Assembly (NCBI RefSeq): GCF_000422645.1
Contig: NZ_AUGL01000018.1
Span: 1-64,000, forward strand
Reading direction: 5' to 3'
Origin: Ferrimonas futtsuensis DSM 18154
Lineage (GTDB): Bacteria; Pseudomonadota; Gammaproteobacteria; Enterobacterales; Shewanellaceae
Length of the DNA stretch: 64,000 bases
A program made the position numbers and the translations under genes. Under the pieces are notes generated by a model. That model was given only the letters and a program-made list of their open reading frames with translations, made no database searches and was not told the origin of the DNA. Of this stretch, positions 18,359-27,704 are shown piece after piece; position 1 is the stretch's first letter, and each line of letters opens with the position of its first letter.

Positions 18359-20197
18359 CTAGTTAGAGGGAAGGGGACTCAGGGGACCTGTGGCACAGTT
18401 GTTGTCGCCATTGACCGCCCTCAGGTTACAGGTGGCGGTGTTGGAGATGGCTTCACACTCGCTGGTGCCATCACCCAACAGGGTACAGCCGGCACCGGCG
18501 GAGTTCACCGGAGCAATGGCTGTGGCCTTCACCTGATCGGAGAATGGGCAGATGTCTCCGGCAGGGATGGTGTCTGGCGAGTAGGAGCCGCTGTAAGTGG
18601 TACAGTCACCGGTATCTCCTGCGGGTTGCAGGGTGGTGCTCAGAGGCGTCAGGGTAACGGCTACGCCGGTTGGCATCATGGGGTCGTCCACCAGTGTCAG
18701 GTTGGTCAGCGCCACTTCACCTGTGTTGCAGACGGTTCCCTGTACGTTGATGAGTACCGCCAGATTATCGCCAATATCCTCCAGATCGGCAGCACAACGC
18801 TTGACCACATTGAAGGAGGCAGCGAAGGTCCGCAGCGGACAGGTGGCGGAATCGGATGCCGCATCGATGGGGGAACCATCGGTGCCCTGGGCCCCCAGGG
18901 TGACGGTATCGGACGGGCCATTGGATGCGGTGGTTTCGCTGAACTCATAGATCAGTGCATCGCCGCTGCCCAGGTCGAAGGTGCTGGGGGAGCCCACTAC
19001 ACTGCCGTCGGCAATGGCATCCGCCAGTTTGAGCGGGTCATCACAATCGGTGGCAGGGTTGAAGTCCCGGGTTCCACCGGCTCCATCGTCCACCGGACCA
19101 GGCTGGTACCAGGCCAGATCGGCGGGCACATAGTTGGCGCCACCGTTGATGGAGTTTTGGAAGGTGGTCAGGTTGATGGCACCGCCACCGTCGTTGTAGC
19201 CACAACCGCGCACGTTGTAAACGATGGCGGTGGGGGCGTCGTCGTCTTCAGTGTCGTTGACACAGGTCTTGCTGACATCTACGGAGCACACATCGAAGTC
19301 GCCCAGGGCGAAATCTTTCGCTGTGGCGGTAAAGGAGGTAGACGCACCTGTGCTCGCCATGAAGCTGGAGAAGCACTTGTTTTCGCCGAAGGCGTCGAAG
19401 ATATTGATGCCGCCCTCGAAGAAGGTGGTGGGTGGGAATTTCCCGTCAGTTCCTGACTTGGGTGTGTAAGGCCAGGGCGAATTTTCTTCGTTGATGTTGG
19501 TAATGGCGCAAGCAGGCTGATCCGCCGCGTGGGCACCGTTACAGGTTGCCGGGCCTTCTGCTACCACCACACGAATGTTATCGGCGGCACAGTCACCGGC
19601 AGACAAGGGCCCGCCACCACCGGGAACGTCCTGCTTATCACAGGCCTCCCACCACTCATACACGGCAATGTTAGACTGGGTACCGCCATTGCTGAACTTC
19701 ACCGCCACATAGACGTCACCGTCCACATGCTCACCGGTAAAGCCGGTGCCCGCAGGAGCAACGTCGTCCTGGAAGAACCAGAACGCCAGCTCGGCGTCAC
19801 CGTTGTCTGCAAACAGGTCGGCACCGAAGTAGATCACCTGTTCTCCATTGACCACATAGTTTGCGGCATAGGCGTTGGTGATGTTGTTCTTATCCGGTGG
19901 TGGGGGAGAGAATTTGCGTCGCCAGTCTGCGATGAAGTTGGGTGTCTTGGAGCCCCCTCCGGTGAAGATGTCATCCTGACCGTTTTTATCCTTGATGATA
20001 CCGGAGAATACCGTAGGACTGCCCCCGCCCTGATACAGGGTTTGCCAGTCATCTGGCGGCGGGGTGCCCGCATCCTGTACCGCATTACCCTCTAACTCGA
20101 AGGTGCCGTCATCGTGGACGGCGACTGCAGAGGTAGCCGCCATACCAATGGCGACCGCCAATGCCGTTGTTCGCGTATATCCTTTGAATCTCATCAT
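18359..20197 (-). CDS. Large secreted protein of unknown function with DUF11-like C-terminal domain
   Basis: Start ATG 20197 (MMRFKGYTRTTALAVAIG) follows a GGGGA ribosome site and gives 612 residues with a classic signal peptide (cleavage near SAVA-VHDD). A longer frame to 20368 has no ribosome site. The mature protein is acidic and Gly/Asp/Thr-rich; an N-terminal segment contains GNAVQDAGTPPPDDWQTLY and a region rich in aromatic residues and prolines. The C-terminal third holds beta-rich repeats with paired cysteines (VSKTCVNDTEDDDAPTAIVY; NVVKRCAADLEDIGDNLAV) of the conserved-repeat (DUF11) type. There is no membrane anchor, LPXTG or type I signal. Probably exported by Sec and then type II secretion, or surface-attached. 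I do not recognise a function. Confidence 0.75.
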   Translation of the reverse strand: MMRFKGYTRTTALAVAIGMAATSAVAVHDDGTFELEGNAVQDAGTPPPDDWQTLYQGGGSPTVFSGIIKDKNGQDDIFTGGGSKTPNFIADWRRKFSPPPPDKNNITNAYAANYVVNGEQVIYFGADLFADNGDAELAFWFFQDDVAPAGTGFTGEHVDGDVYVAVKFSNGGTQSNIAVYEWWEACDKQDVPGGGGPLSAGDCAADNIRVVVAEGPATCNGAHAADQPACAITNINEENSPWPYTPKSGTDGKFPPTTFFEGGINIFDAFGENKCFSSFMASTGASTSFTATAKDFALGDFDVCSVDVSKTCVNDTEDDDAPTAIVYNVRGCGYNDGGGAINLTTFQNSINGGANYVPADLAWYQPGPVDDGAGGTRDFNPATDCDDPLKLADAIADGSVVGSPSTFDLGSGDALIYEFSETTASNGPSDTVTLGAQGTDGSPIDAASDSATCPLRTFAASFNVVKRCAADLEDIGDNLAVLINVQGTVCNTGEVALTNLTLVDDPMMPTGVAVTLTPLSTTLQPAGDTGDCTTYSGSYSPDTIPAGDICPFSDQVKATAIAPVNSAGAGCTLLGDGTSECEAISNTATCNLRAVNGDNNCATGPLSPLPSN

Positions 20198-20856
20198 GTC
20201 ATATCCCCATTGTTTTCTATGACACAGTGGTAGTGGCAATAGCCACGGCCCTGGTTGTTTAAGCCCAGGAACAGGCTGCCAGTTCGATTGAGGTGTTAGG
20301 GTTTCTGTAACCGGCGTCCAGTCGCACGTCAGCGTCTTGGAGCCTGACCATCGGTTCTGCTGAACCACTGTCTGACATCAAGCAATCTTTGCGCCATGAA
20401 AATAAAGCAAATAAAATCAGAAGTTTGCCTTGGTGGTGAACATCTGGATTTGTCATCTGTACCATGAATGAAACAGTGGTTTTGCTGGGCCAGAGACAAT
20501 TAGCTGATTTTTTTGAGGGTAATTAAGTGATGCTGAAGTCGGTTAGTTAACACTAATGGCCATGGAGCCGGAGAGACACCCGGTCAGGAGGTGCCCTGCC
20601 CGGCAGGGTTAAGCGCATCCCGAACGGGGCCTTTTGCACCATAACTGGTTTATTTCAAGTGGGAAAATATGGCTTGAACAGGGAATCCGCCGGATACCCA
20701 TGTTCGACTGCTGCACCAATGGTACACAGCCAAGAGCCCTGATTAGTGTCAATTAACTGATCGTTTCTGTGGCTTGAGTGGCGTTCGTGGACTAAACCTA
20801 ATGCAGTATTAAGGGATTGCCTGGTTCATTTAAGGACGCAAATTGGATACTGGTTC
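20198..20856. other. 659-bp divergent intergenic region with a structured GC segment
   Basis: Contains the promoters of the minus-strand secreted protein and of the sigma-54 activator. Bases 20566-20636 form a GC-rich structured block: CCGG/CCGG, CACC/GGTG, CCCTGC/GCAGGG and CCCG/CGGG arms, ending in CCTTTT. No gene of credible length or codon use was found here. Confidence 0.5.
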
Positions 20857-22218
20857 ATGGCATCTCGGAAGCTCATCTGTCTGCAAGACCCCAAACAATG
20901 GACTCTGCCTGATGAAGTGGCTCAGCCAGGCTGGTCTCCGATCTATCTGGACTCCATAGATAAGGCCCGAGCGATCATCAATGCAGAAAAACCGGCTTTG
21001 GGCATAATTCTGCTGGACAACCGTTGGGTCAATGGCCTCAATCAGGCCCTTGAGGTGCTGCTTCAGGATACCGCAGGTATGGTGGAGTGGATTGGGTTGG
21101 TGTCCGAAGGCTGGACTCAGAATGAGAATACCCGAAGGCTGATTGCCCGCTACTGTTGCGATTACCATACGCTGCCAGTCGACCCCCAACGACTGATCGT
21201 GTCTCTCGGTCACGCCGATGGCATGGCGAAGCTGCGCCGGGACAGCGCCGGTGAGGAGAACGCCCATCCGGAAGGCGTCTCCTTGGTGGGAGAGAGCAGT
21301 GCCATGCGCGGTGTCTATCGTCAGATTCGCAAGGTAGCCAAAGTGGATGCCACCGTCCTTCTGGAGGGAGAGAGCGGGACCGGCAAGGAGCTGGTGGCTC
21401 AGGCCATCCATCGTGGATCACTGCGTTGTGACGGTCCCTTTGTGGCGGTTAACTGTGGCGCCATACCCATCAATTTGATCCAGTCAGAACTTTTCGGACA
21501 TGAGCGTGGCTCCTTTACCGGTGCGCACTCCCGCCATCGTGGCCATATTGAAACGGCTTGCGGGGGCACCATATTCCTGGACGAGATTGGCGACCTTCAG
21601 TTGGAGGTGCAGGTGAATCTGCTGAGATTCCTGCAGGAGAAGACCATCGTTCGGGTTGGGGGAGTGAAGCAGATACCCATCGACGTCAGGGTGATTGCCG
21701 CAACTCATAAGGACTTGGCGGCCGAGGTGAAGGCGGGACGCTTTCGCGAGGATCTCTATTACCGGCTGTGCATCCTCAACCTGAAATTGCCTCCTCTGCG
21801 TGAGCGGCAGGAGGACATCGAATTGTTGGCCCACTACTATTTTCGTAAGTATCGCAACCTGGCCAGCGCCAAGGTGCAGGGGTTCGCGCCCACGGCGATG
21901 CAGCAGATGCTCGCCTATGAGTGGCCAGGCAACATCAGAGAGTTGAAGAACCGGGTGCAGCGGGCGCTGGTGATGTGCGAACAGCGAACTCTCGGGCCTA
22001 AAGATCTTAATTTACAATTCATTTCGAGTCAGAGAGAGGTTGAAACCCTGGCGGATGCCCGGGCGGAGGCTGACTTGAGAGTCCTGGTTGCGGCCCTTAA
22101 GAGCAACGGCAATAACATCATGAAGACCTCGAAAGAGTTGGGGATCTCTCGAGTAACCCTTTACCGGATGCTGGATAAGTACAATCTGTCGAACCACCTC
22201 GATCAGGGAAAAAACTGA
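20857..22218 (+). CDS. Sigma-54-dependent activator, VpsR/FlrA-like, with atypical receiver domain
   Basis: A 453-residue regulator. The N-terminal receiver-like domain (about 1-125) lacks the usual paired acidic residues at its start, although an Asp is present in IILLDNRW. Central AAA+ domain (about 140-375) has Walker A GESGTGKE (about 173) and the sigma-54-contact loop in its GSFTGA form (about 218-223); then a Fis-type helix-turn-helix at the end (NNIMKTSKELGISRVTLYRML). Length and architecture match Vibrio VpsR, which binds c-di-GMP and drives biofilm genes; FlrA-type is the alternative. It lies beside c-di-GMP-linked surface genes. The nearest ribosome-site-like AAGGA is 20 nt upstream of the ATG, so the true start is slightly uncertain. 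Confidence 0.82.
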   Translation: MASRKLICLQDPKQWTLPDEVAQPGWSPIYLDSIDKARAIINAEKPALGIILLDNRWVNGLNQALEVLLQDTAGMVEWIGLVSEGWTQNENTRRLIARYCCDYHTLPVDPQRLIVSLGHADGMAKLRRDSAGEENAHPEGVSLVGESSAMRGVYRQIRKVAKVDATVLLEGESGTGKELVAQAIHRGSLRCDGPFVAVNCGAIPINLIQSELFGHERGSFTGAHSRHRGHIETACGGTIFLDEIGDLQLEVQVNLLRFLQEKTIVRVGGVKQIPIDVRVIAATHKDLAAEVKAGRFREDLYYRLCILNLKLPPLRERQEDIELLAHYYFRKYRNLASAKVQGFAPTAMQQMLAYEWPGNIRELKNRVQRALVMCEQRTLGPKDLNLQFISSQREVETLADARAEADLRVLVAALKSNGNNIMKTSKELGISRVTLYRMLDKYNLSNHLDQGKN

Positions 22219-22327
22219 ACAGTGCCGCTTCACGTCGGAACCCTGGCTATCCCCTCCTTTATATGCACCGCAATTCGCCGGTGAGGTCAAAGAGGATGAG
22301 GTCGTCGCCAAGGCCAGGCGGGATTGA

Positions 22328-22333
22328 TATAAT
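22328..22333 (+). promoter_or_regulatory. Possible -10 box of the prfC promoter
   Basis: A perfect TATAAT lies 32 bp upstream of the prfC start codon; no strong -35 hexamer is seen at 16-18 bp spacing. Confidence 0.4.
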
Positions 22334-22365
22334 GCCGGCCTTTGTTTGTTCATCCATGGGTTGTT

Positions 22366-23949
22366 ATGTCTACGCACCAGCAGGAAGTGGCCAAAAGGCG
22401 CACCTTCGCAATCATCTCCCACCCCGATGCGGGTAAGACCACCATCACCGAGAAAGTGATGCTGTACGGAAACCTGATCCAGAAGGCGGGTACCGTAAAG
22501 GGGCGCGGCTCCGGCCAGCACGCCAAGTCTGACTGGATGGAGATGGAGAAGGAGCGTGGCATCTCGGTGACCACCTCTGTGATGCAGTTTCCCTATGGCG
22601 ATTGCCTGGTCAACCTTCTGGATACCCCGGGACACGAAGACTTCTCTGAAGACACCTACCGTACCCTGACCGCCGTGGACTCCTGCCTGATGGTGATCGA
22701 CGCCGCCAAGGGTGTAGAGGACCGGACCCGCAAGCTGATGGAGGTGACCCGACTGCGTGACACTCCCATCGTTACCTTTATGAACAAGCTGGACCGCGAC
22801 ATCCGTGACCCCATGGAGCTGATGGATGAGGTGGAAACCGAGCTGAACATCATGTGTGCGCCTATCACCTGGCCCATCGGCTGCGGTAAAGAGTTCAAAG
22901 GGGTGTACCACATCCATCGTAACGAGGCGATCCTCTACCAGAGCGGTCAGGGGCATACCATTCAGGATGTGGATATTGTCAAAGGGCTGGATAACCCGGA
23001 ACTGGATGACAAGATTGGTGCAGAATTGGCAGAGGTGCTGCGTGAGGAGCTGGAGCTGGTACTGGGTGCCTCCAACGAGTTTGACCATGAGATGTTCCTC
23101 ACCGGGGAGCTGACGCCGGTCTACTTCGGTACCGCTCTGGGTAACTTCGGTGTGGATCACATGCTCGATGGCCTGACTGAGTGGGCTCCGACTCCTCAGC
23201 CCCGAGCCACCGATGTGCGCGACGTGACCGCCGTTGAGGAGAAGTTCTCCGGCTTCGTGTTTAAGATTCAGGCCAACATGGATCCCAAGCACAGGGACCG
23301 CATCGCCTTTATGCGTATCTGCTCCGGTAAGTACAGCAAGGGGATGAAGATGCGCCACGTACGCATCGGCAAGGACGTATCCATCTCTGACGCCGTGACC
23401 TTCCTGGCAGGAGACCGCAGTCACGCCGATGAGGCCTACCCAGGTGACATCATTGGTCTGCACAATCACGGCACCATCCAGATTGGCGATACCTTTACCC
23501 AGGGTGAGGAGATGAAGTTTACCGGCATTCCCAACTTTGCTCCTGAGATGTTCCGTCGTATCCGCCTGAAGGATCCGCTGAAGCAGAAGCAGCTGCTCAA
23601 GGGCCTGGTGCAGCTCTCCGAAGAGGGTGCGGTGCAGGTGTTCCGTCCCCTGGACAACAACGATCTGATCGTGGGCGCCGTCGGTGTGCTGCAGTTTGAC
23701 GTGGTGGTGGCCCGCCTCAAGTCAGAGTACAAGGTGGACGCCCTGTATGAGGCGGTCAGTGTTGCGACTGCTCGCTGGGTCAACTGTGAGGATCCCCGTA
23801 AGCTGGATGAGTTCCGCCGTAAGGCTTCCACCAACTTGGCGCTGGATGGGGGGGACAACCTCACCTACATCGCGCCTACCATGGTGAACCTGAACCTGAC
23901 CATGGAACGTTACCCGGACATCGTGTTCCATAAGACCCGTGAGCATTAA
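22366..23949 (+). CDS. prfC: Peptide chain release factor 3
   Basis: A 527-residue translational GTPase (E. coli RF3 has 529). It recycles RF1/RF2 from the ribosome after peptide release. G1 motif [11 protein letters not shown]3 DTPGHEDF and G4 NKLD are all present, followed by the domain II/III region typical of RF3 ([16 protein letters not shown]). ATG 22366 ([19 protein letters not shown]) matches the family start; eight extra codons upstream are not used. A terminator follows the gene. Confidence 0.97.
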   Translation: MSTHQQEVAKRRTFAIISHPDAGKTTITEKVMLYGNLIQKAGTVKGRGSGQHAKSDWMEMEKERGISVTTSVMQFPYGDCLVNLLDTPGHEDFSEDTYRTLTAVDSCLMVIDAAKGVEDRTRKLMEVTRLRDTPIVTFMNKLDRDIRDPMELMDEVETELNIMCAPITWPIGCGKEFKGVYHIHRNEAILYQSGQGHTIQDVDIVKGLDNPELDDKIGAELAEVLREELELVLGASNEFDHEMFLTGELTPVYFGTALGNFGVDHMLDGLTEWAPTPQPRATDVRDVTAVEEKFSGFVFKIQANMDPKHRDRIAFMRICSGKYSKGMKMRHVRIGKDVSISDAVTFLAGDRSHADEAYPGDIIGLHNHGTIQIGDTFTQGEEMKFTGIPNFAPEMFRRIRLKDPLKQKQLLKGLVQLSEEGAVQVFRPLDNNDLIVGAVGVLQFDVVVARLKSEYKVDALYEAVSVATARWVNCEDPRKLDEFRRKASTNLALDGGDNLTYIAPTMVNLNLTMERYPDIVFHKTREH

Positions 23950-23981
23950 GCTGGGTCGTAGAGATTAAGCTACGTATAATG

Positions 23982-24006
23982 AAGGGCAGCAATCGCTGCC
24001 CTTTTT
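23982..24006 (+). terminator. Intrinsic terminator after prfC
   Basis: Stem AAGGGCAGC/GCTGCCCTT with loop AATC and a T run, 32 nt after the prfC stop. Confidence 0.9.
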
Positions 24007-24034
24007 AATGGGTCGTCTTTTTAAGGAGAGTGCC

Positions 24035-24175
24035 ATGGGATGGATTAAGCGCTGGTGGCGGGCCTATTGCGCCTGGTGTGATGCCAATGGGCTCAGCCCA
24101 GAGCATAAACGCTCCTGTGTGCCTCGGTCCAAGGAACACTCCCCGGAAAAGAGCCCGCGCCCCGATGCTGATTGA
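24035..24175 (+). CDS. 46-residue DUF5363-like small protein overlapping the tatD-family gene
   Basis: A short reading frame from ATG 24035 with a strong ribosome site (AAGGAG) 8 nt upstream. The product begins MGWIKRWWRAYCAWCD and includes SPEHKRSCVPR; it is rich in Trp, Arg and Cys, and resembles the short DUF5363 proteins found beside yjjV-type genes in vibrios and relatives. That family link is from memory and not verified. Its stop codon overlaps the start of the tatD-family gene by 11 bp, so the two are very likely translationally coupled. The function is unknown. Confidence 0.75.
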   Translation: MGWIKRWWRAYCAWCDANGLSPEHKRSCVPRSKEHSPEKSPRPDAD

Positions 24176-24938
24176 CAGCCATTGTCATTTGGATTTCCCC
24201 GAGTTTGACCAGGATAGGGAGCAGGTGCTCCATCGCGCCCGGATGTCGGGCATTCAGGGGGCCATTGTTCCCGCCATCGGGCCAGAAAACTGGCGGCGAG
24301 TAATGCAACTCTGTCAGGCACATCATCAGCTTTGGTTTGCCCTGGGGATTCACCCCTGTTTTGCCACAAAAGAGAGTTTCGCCCAGCTTGAGAAGCTGGA
24401 GGCTTTACTGGGCGGCTTGCCCTCTAAACTGGTGGCGGTGGGAGAGTGCGGTCTGGATGGGGTTAACTCGCCATTGCTCATGCCTGAGCAGATTCAGCTG
24501 TGTCTGGAGCAGATGCAGTTGGCCAACCGCTTCAATCTGCCTGTGCTCTTTCATATAAGGAAGGCACATCACCATCTGCTGGCCCTGCTGGACAGGGAAC
24601 CACTGAAGGCCGGTGGGGTGGTGCATGGCTTTAGCGGCAGCACCCAGGTTGCCTCAGAATATCTGCGTCGGGGTCTCTACCTCGGCGTTGGAGGCGTCAT
24701 CACCTATCCCAGAGCATCAAAAACCCGTACAGCGGTTTCCAGTGCGCCACTGGAACGACTGCTGCTGGAAACGGATTCTCCTGATATGCCCCTCAATGGC
24801 CATCAGGGGCAGCGCAATGAACCTCAACAAGCCGCACTTGTATTGCAGGAGCTGAGTCAGCTTCTAGACTTACCCTATTCGTCGATTGCTCAGGTTTTGT
24901 CTCAAAATCACATCCGACTGTTTAAGCGGTTGTCGTAA
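24165..24938 (+). CDS. TatD-family metal-dependent hydrolase (YjjV-like)
   Basis: A 257-residue TIM-barrel metallohydrolase. Metal ligands are visible: the N-terminal HxH in MLIDSHCHLDF, Glu in VGECGLDG, His in LFHIRKAHHH, His in VVHGFSG and the terminal Asp in LLETDSPDMPL. Length and the SHCHLDF motif fit the YjjV branch of TatD DNases (3'-5' exonuclease or deoxyribonuclease activity in characterised relatives). ATG 24165 is the family start; it overlaps the small upstream gene, which carries the ribosome site. Confidence 0.9.
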   Translation: MLIDSHCHLDFPEFDQDREQVLHRARMSGIQGAIVPAIGPENWRRVMQLCQAHHQLWFALGIHPCFATKESFAQLEKLEALLGGLPSKLVAVGECGLDGVNSPLLMPEQIQLCLEQMQLANRFNLPVLFHIRKAHHHLLALLDREPLKAGGVVHGFSGSTQVASEYLRRGLYLGVGGVITYPRASKTRTAVSSAPLERLLLETDSPDMPLNGHQGQRNEPQQAALVLQELSQLLDLPYSSIAQVLSQNHIRLFKRLS

Positions 24939-25083
24939 TTTCAACATCAAACCAACCTCTTGATGGCTGCTACACTTGACTTTTCAGCATTTGAGTTGGG
25001 TTTGACTGTAATTTGAGCAACAAATTTTGTATGCGAATTACTGATTTGTAAGATAAATATGGCGACAGGCTGATTTCCGCTCA

Positions 25084-25137
25084 AAAAATGCGATCTGATC
25101 GGCGATTTTTGTTGTGAGTCACAGTATAATCCCGTGC
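25084..25137 (+). promoter_or_regulatory. Probable nupC promoter with a CRP-like half-site
   Basis: TATAAT at 25125-25130 has no good -35 box. TGCGA (25089-25093, a common CRP half-site variant) starts a 16-bp site centred about 41 bp before the predicted transcription start, where a class II activator sits. The second half-site is poor, so CRP control is a suggestion in line with nupC regulation elsewhere. Confidence 0.35.
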
Positions 25138-25195
25138 GGATGATAAGTTGATTTACGACACTATTTATAAAATTTAACAAGAGGATGATGGGTTC

Positions 25196-26437
25196 ATGGG
25201 TATTCTGATGAGCTTAGTAGGGGTGGTAACCCTAATCGCGATCGCTGTCGCGTTCTCGACCAATCGCAAAGCGATCAATCTGCGTACCGTTGGTGGTGCG
25301 TTGGCTATCCAGGCCGCTCTGGGTGCGTTCGTTCTGTATGTTCCTTTCGGTAAGGACGTACTGGGCGCCATTTCCAGCGGTGTTTCCAGCGTAATTAGTT
25401 ACGCCAACGACGGGATCGGCTTCCTGTTCGGCGATCTGGCCAAGTTCAAAGTTGGTTTTATCTTCGCCATCAACGTTCTGCCAATCATCGTATTCTTCTC
25501 CTCCCTGATTGCGGTTCTGTACTACCTCGGCATCATGCAGTGGATCATCCGCATCCTGGGTGGCGCGCTGCAGAAGGCTCTGGGCACCTCTCGTCCTGAG
25601 TCCATGTCTGCTACCGCCAACATCTTCGTGGGTCAGACCGAAGCGCCTCTGGTGGTTCGTCCTTTCATCGCGACCATGACTCAGTCCGAGCTGTTCGCCA
25701 TCATGACCGGTGGTCTGGCGTCTGTAGCCGGTTCCGTACTGGCTGGTTACGCCGGTCTGGGTGTTAAGCTGGAGTACCTGATTGCCGCTTCCTTCATGGC
25801 AGCCCCAGGTGGCCTGCTGATGGCCAAACTGATTGTGCCTGAGACTGAAGCAGCCAAGCAGGACATGGATGAAATCGGCGAAGCCGAAGACAAGCCTGCC
25901 AACGTACTGGATGCCGCTGCGGCTGGCGCATCTTCCGGTATGCAACTGGCTCTGAACGTTGGCGCCATGCTGCTGGCCTTCATCGGCCTGATCGCCATGA
26001 TCAACGGCATCATCGGCGGCGTTGCTGGCTGGTTTGGTTACGAAGGCGTAACCCTGGAGCTGCTGCTGGGCTACCTGTTCTCTCCCCTGGCCTTCCTGAT
26101 TGGTGTTCCATGGGAAGAAGCTCTGGTTGCCGGTTCCTTCATTGGTCAGAAGATTGTTGTTAACGAGTTCGTTGCCTACATCAACCTGGCTCCCTACCTG
26201 AGCGGTGAAGCTCTGATCAACGGTGCAGTTATGACTGACCGTACTCAGGCTATCCTGTCCTTCGCTCTGTGTGGCTTCGCCAACCTGTCCTCTATCGCCA
26301 TTCTGCTGGGTGGTCTGGGCGCCATGGCTCCTAACCGTCGTCACGACCTGGCTCGTCTGGGTGTACGTGCGGTACTGGCTGGCTCCCTGTCCAACCTGAT
26401 GAGTGCGACCCTGGCAGGCCTGTTCCTGGCTCTGTAA
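25196..26437 (+). CDS. nupC: Concentrative nucleoside transporter, NupC family
   Basis: A 413-residue polytopic inner membrane protein with about 10 hydrophobic segments. CNT-family signatures include [12 protein letters not shown] (about residue 145), the helical-hairpin loop region around it, and [21 protein letters not shown] (about 305-325). It takes up nucleosides with a proton or sodium ion. Start ATG 25196 follows AAGAGGATG. It lies upstream of tsx and the deo genes, completing a nucleoside import and breakdown region. Codon use is highly optimised (repeated CTG, GGT, CGT), which suggests strong expression. Confidence 0.95.
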   Translation: MGILMSLVGVVTLIAIAVAFSTNRKAINLRTVGGALAIQAALGAFVLYVPFGKDVLGAISSGVSSVISYANDGIGFLFGDLAKFKVGFIFAINVLPIIVFFSSLIAVLYYLGIMQWIIRILGGALQKALGTSRPESMSATANIFVGQTEAPLVVRPFIATMTQSELFAIMTGGLASVAGSVLAGYAGLGVKLEYLIAASFMAAPGGLLMAKLIVPETEAAKQDMDEIGEAEDKPANVLDAAAAGASSGMQLALNVGAMLLAFIGLIAMINGIIGGVAGWFGYEGVTLELLLGYLFSPLAFLIGVPWEEALVAGSFIGQKIVVNEFVAYINLAPYLSGEALINGAVMTDRTQAILSFALCGFANLSSIAILLGGLGAMAPNRRHDLARLGVRAVLAGSLSNLMSATLAGLFLAL

Positions 26438-26462
26438 TCGCACTGCACTGTAGAGTGTGAAG

Positions 26463-26491
26463 AGGCCGAACCTTAGGGTTCGGCCTTTTTT
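26463..26491 (+). terminator. Intrinsic terminator after nupC
   Basis: Stem AGGCCGAACC/GGTTCGGCCT with a short loop and six T residues. Confidence 0.92.
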
Positions 26492-26561
26492 GTTTCTCCC
26501 TTCCTGATACATTTGCTGTCGTTTGGCTCGATGGCTCCCAAGATTCCTACTCCTCGGTAGA

Positions 26562-26626
26562 GACAGAGGAGACCGACTGCGGTTAAGCCCCGACAGTGTC
26601 GGCGTGCTGCCTAACCCGGCTCTGTC
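26562..26626. ncRNA. Candidate structured RNA element between nupC and tsx
   Basis: Nested complementary arms: GACAGAG (26562-26568) with CTCTGTC (26620-26626), CCG with CGG, GGTTA (26581-26585) with TAACC, and an inner hairpin CCGACA/TGTCGG around 26590-26602. Together they fold a 65-nt stretch into one interrupted long helix. No matching known RNA family came to mind, and the strand is undecided because the helix is nearly symmetrical. Confidence 0.35.
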
Positions 26627-27186
26627 GACCTGAGCAGGACCCCCAATCGCCGCAACAACGCAGGGCGGCAGGTGGTTAGAGGCCTGCACTGTCAAAGAGC
26701 GATGGTCTGCCCTCAATTCTCCGCTGTTGTTCATCACGCGCTCAGATGCTGCCTAAGACGCTCTGGTGTCGCCGCGACTCTTTTGCGAAGTGTTACTGGC
26801 CTTTTCCGAAGGGGGAGGTCACACCCGTTATCTTCTCGCCAGCGCTCTATTTAACTGGAAATGGAAACACGCCTTTCAAAGTCGCTGGTGATAGTGTGCA
26901 GGTTAACTGTAAGCCGCATTGTTGCAGGCTTTGTTGTGATATTTCCTGCTCTTTCCATTGTCTTCAGTGACCGCAAACAGAGTTGACAGATCTTTGCACT
27001 ACAAATGTCGTTAGGGCTTGCTTGTTGGTCTGGATTGTGGTGGGTAAGGGGCTGGCGTAATTCATCAATCAGAACCGTTGGTTGATGACTCTGGTTGGTC
27101 CAGCTCAGCAAGGTGATCCAGATCTCATTGGCGGCATTGCGGCGTCGTTTTCACTCTGGCCGAAAGCGGGTTCGGCAAGGGGTGAC

Positions 27187-27202
27187 TGTGATTCAGGTCA
27201 CG
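27187..27202. promoter_or_regulatory. CRP-like binding site upstream of tsx
   Basis: TGTGATTCAGGTCACG matches the CRP pattern TGTGA-N6-TCACA at nine of ten core positions. It is about 500 bp upstream of tsx, rather far for direct action; tsx in E. coli is CRP/CytR controlled. Confidence 0.45.
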
Positions 27203-27681
27203 CAGGAATTATCGCTGTGAGGGTGATTATTTTTTCACAAGCCGGAGGGTGAGCTTGGATCGGTGGGTGGGGGCAGGTCGGGAGTGGTCAAAATTTGGCT
27301 GCTCTTTGGTATTAAATTTTCAGTGGACCATGCGTGATTGAATCCTCCTCGAATTTCGGGTGAACGCTCTTCGTTTGTAGTCATCTTTCAGAATGATCGG
27401 GGTAATAGTGTTAGCAGATCATAAATAGGTTAACATTTGCTCTATATGTGCCACCTTGTGAAAGAAAGCTACATATGGGGAAATTATGTGACGAAGGTGG
27501 TTCTGTTGCGCCAGTATGACAAAAAGTCTATCAAAAGCGGGTCAAAATGTTAGCTGGATCACGATCCTGCGCATTTTCACTTTCTTTTTATAGGAAACGG
27601 GGAACAACCGATTGTTCCTGTGAGTGCGTTAGATAAAATGCGCCCTGTTCCAAGGATGTTGGAAAACCAAATTTTAATAAT

Positions 27682-27695
27682 CTGTATATATACAG
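27682..27695. promoter_or_regulatory. Perfect 14-bp palindrome over the tsx ribosome-site region
   Basis: CTGTATATATACAG is a perfect inverted repeat ending at the AGGGG ribosome site. It resembles a LexA box but has CTG-N8-CAG instead of CTG-N10-CAG, so SOS control is doubtful. In RNA it could pair on itself next to the ribosome site. Confidence 0.4.
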
Positions 27696-27704
27696 GGGTT
27701 GATG

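Larger units (their letters stand above)
26492..27704. other. 1.2-kb gene-free stretch between nupC and tsx
   Basis: No open frame here has credible codon use or start signals. It contains a strongly structured element (26562-26626), a CRP-like site (27187-27202), an AT-rich presumed promoter area for tsx (about 27400-27690) and a palindrome over the tsx leader. No insertion-sequence remnant was recognised. Confidence 0.5.

Noticed and set aside
20290-20440. Possible second c-di-GMP riboswitch on the minus strand ahead of the secreted protein (GGCAAAC at about 20426-20432, GGCGCAAAG at about 20387-20395)
   Set aside because: The two short motifs resemble GEMM-I, but the sequence between them is almost all T/A-rich and cannot form the GNRA-capped hairpin, and the closing stem is missing.
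26851-27111. An 86-residue minus-strand frame between nupC and tsx
   Set aside because: No ribosome site, unusual composition and no recognisable family; the region looks non-coding.
27682-27695. LexA (SOS) box at tsx
   Set aside because: Spacing between CTG and CAG is 8 bp, not 10; LexA binding is very spacing-sensitive. The palindrome itself is kept as a feature without that label.
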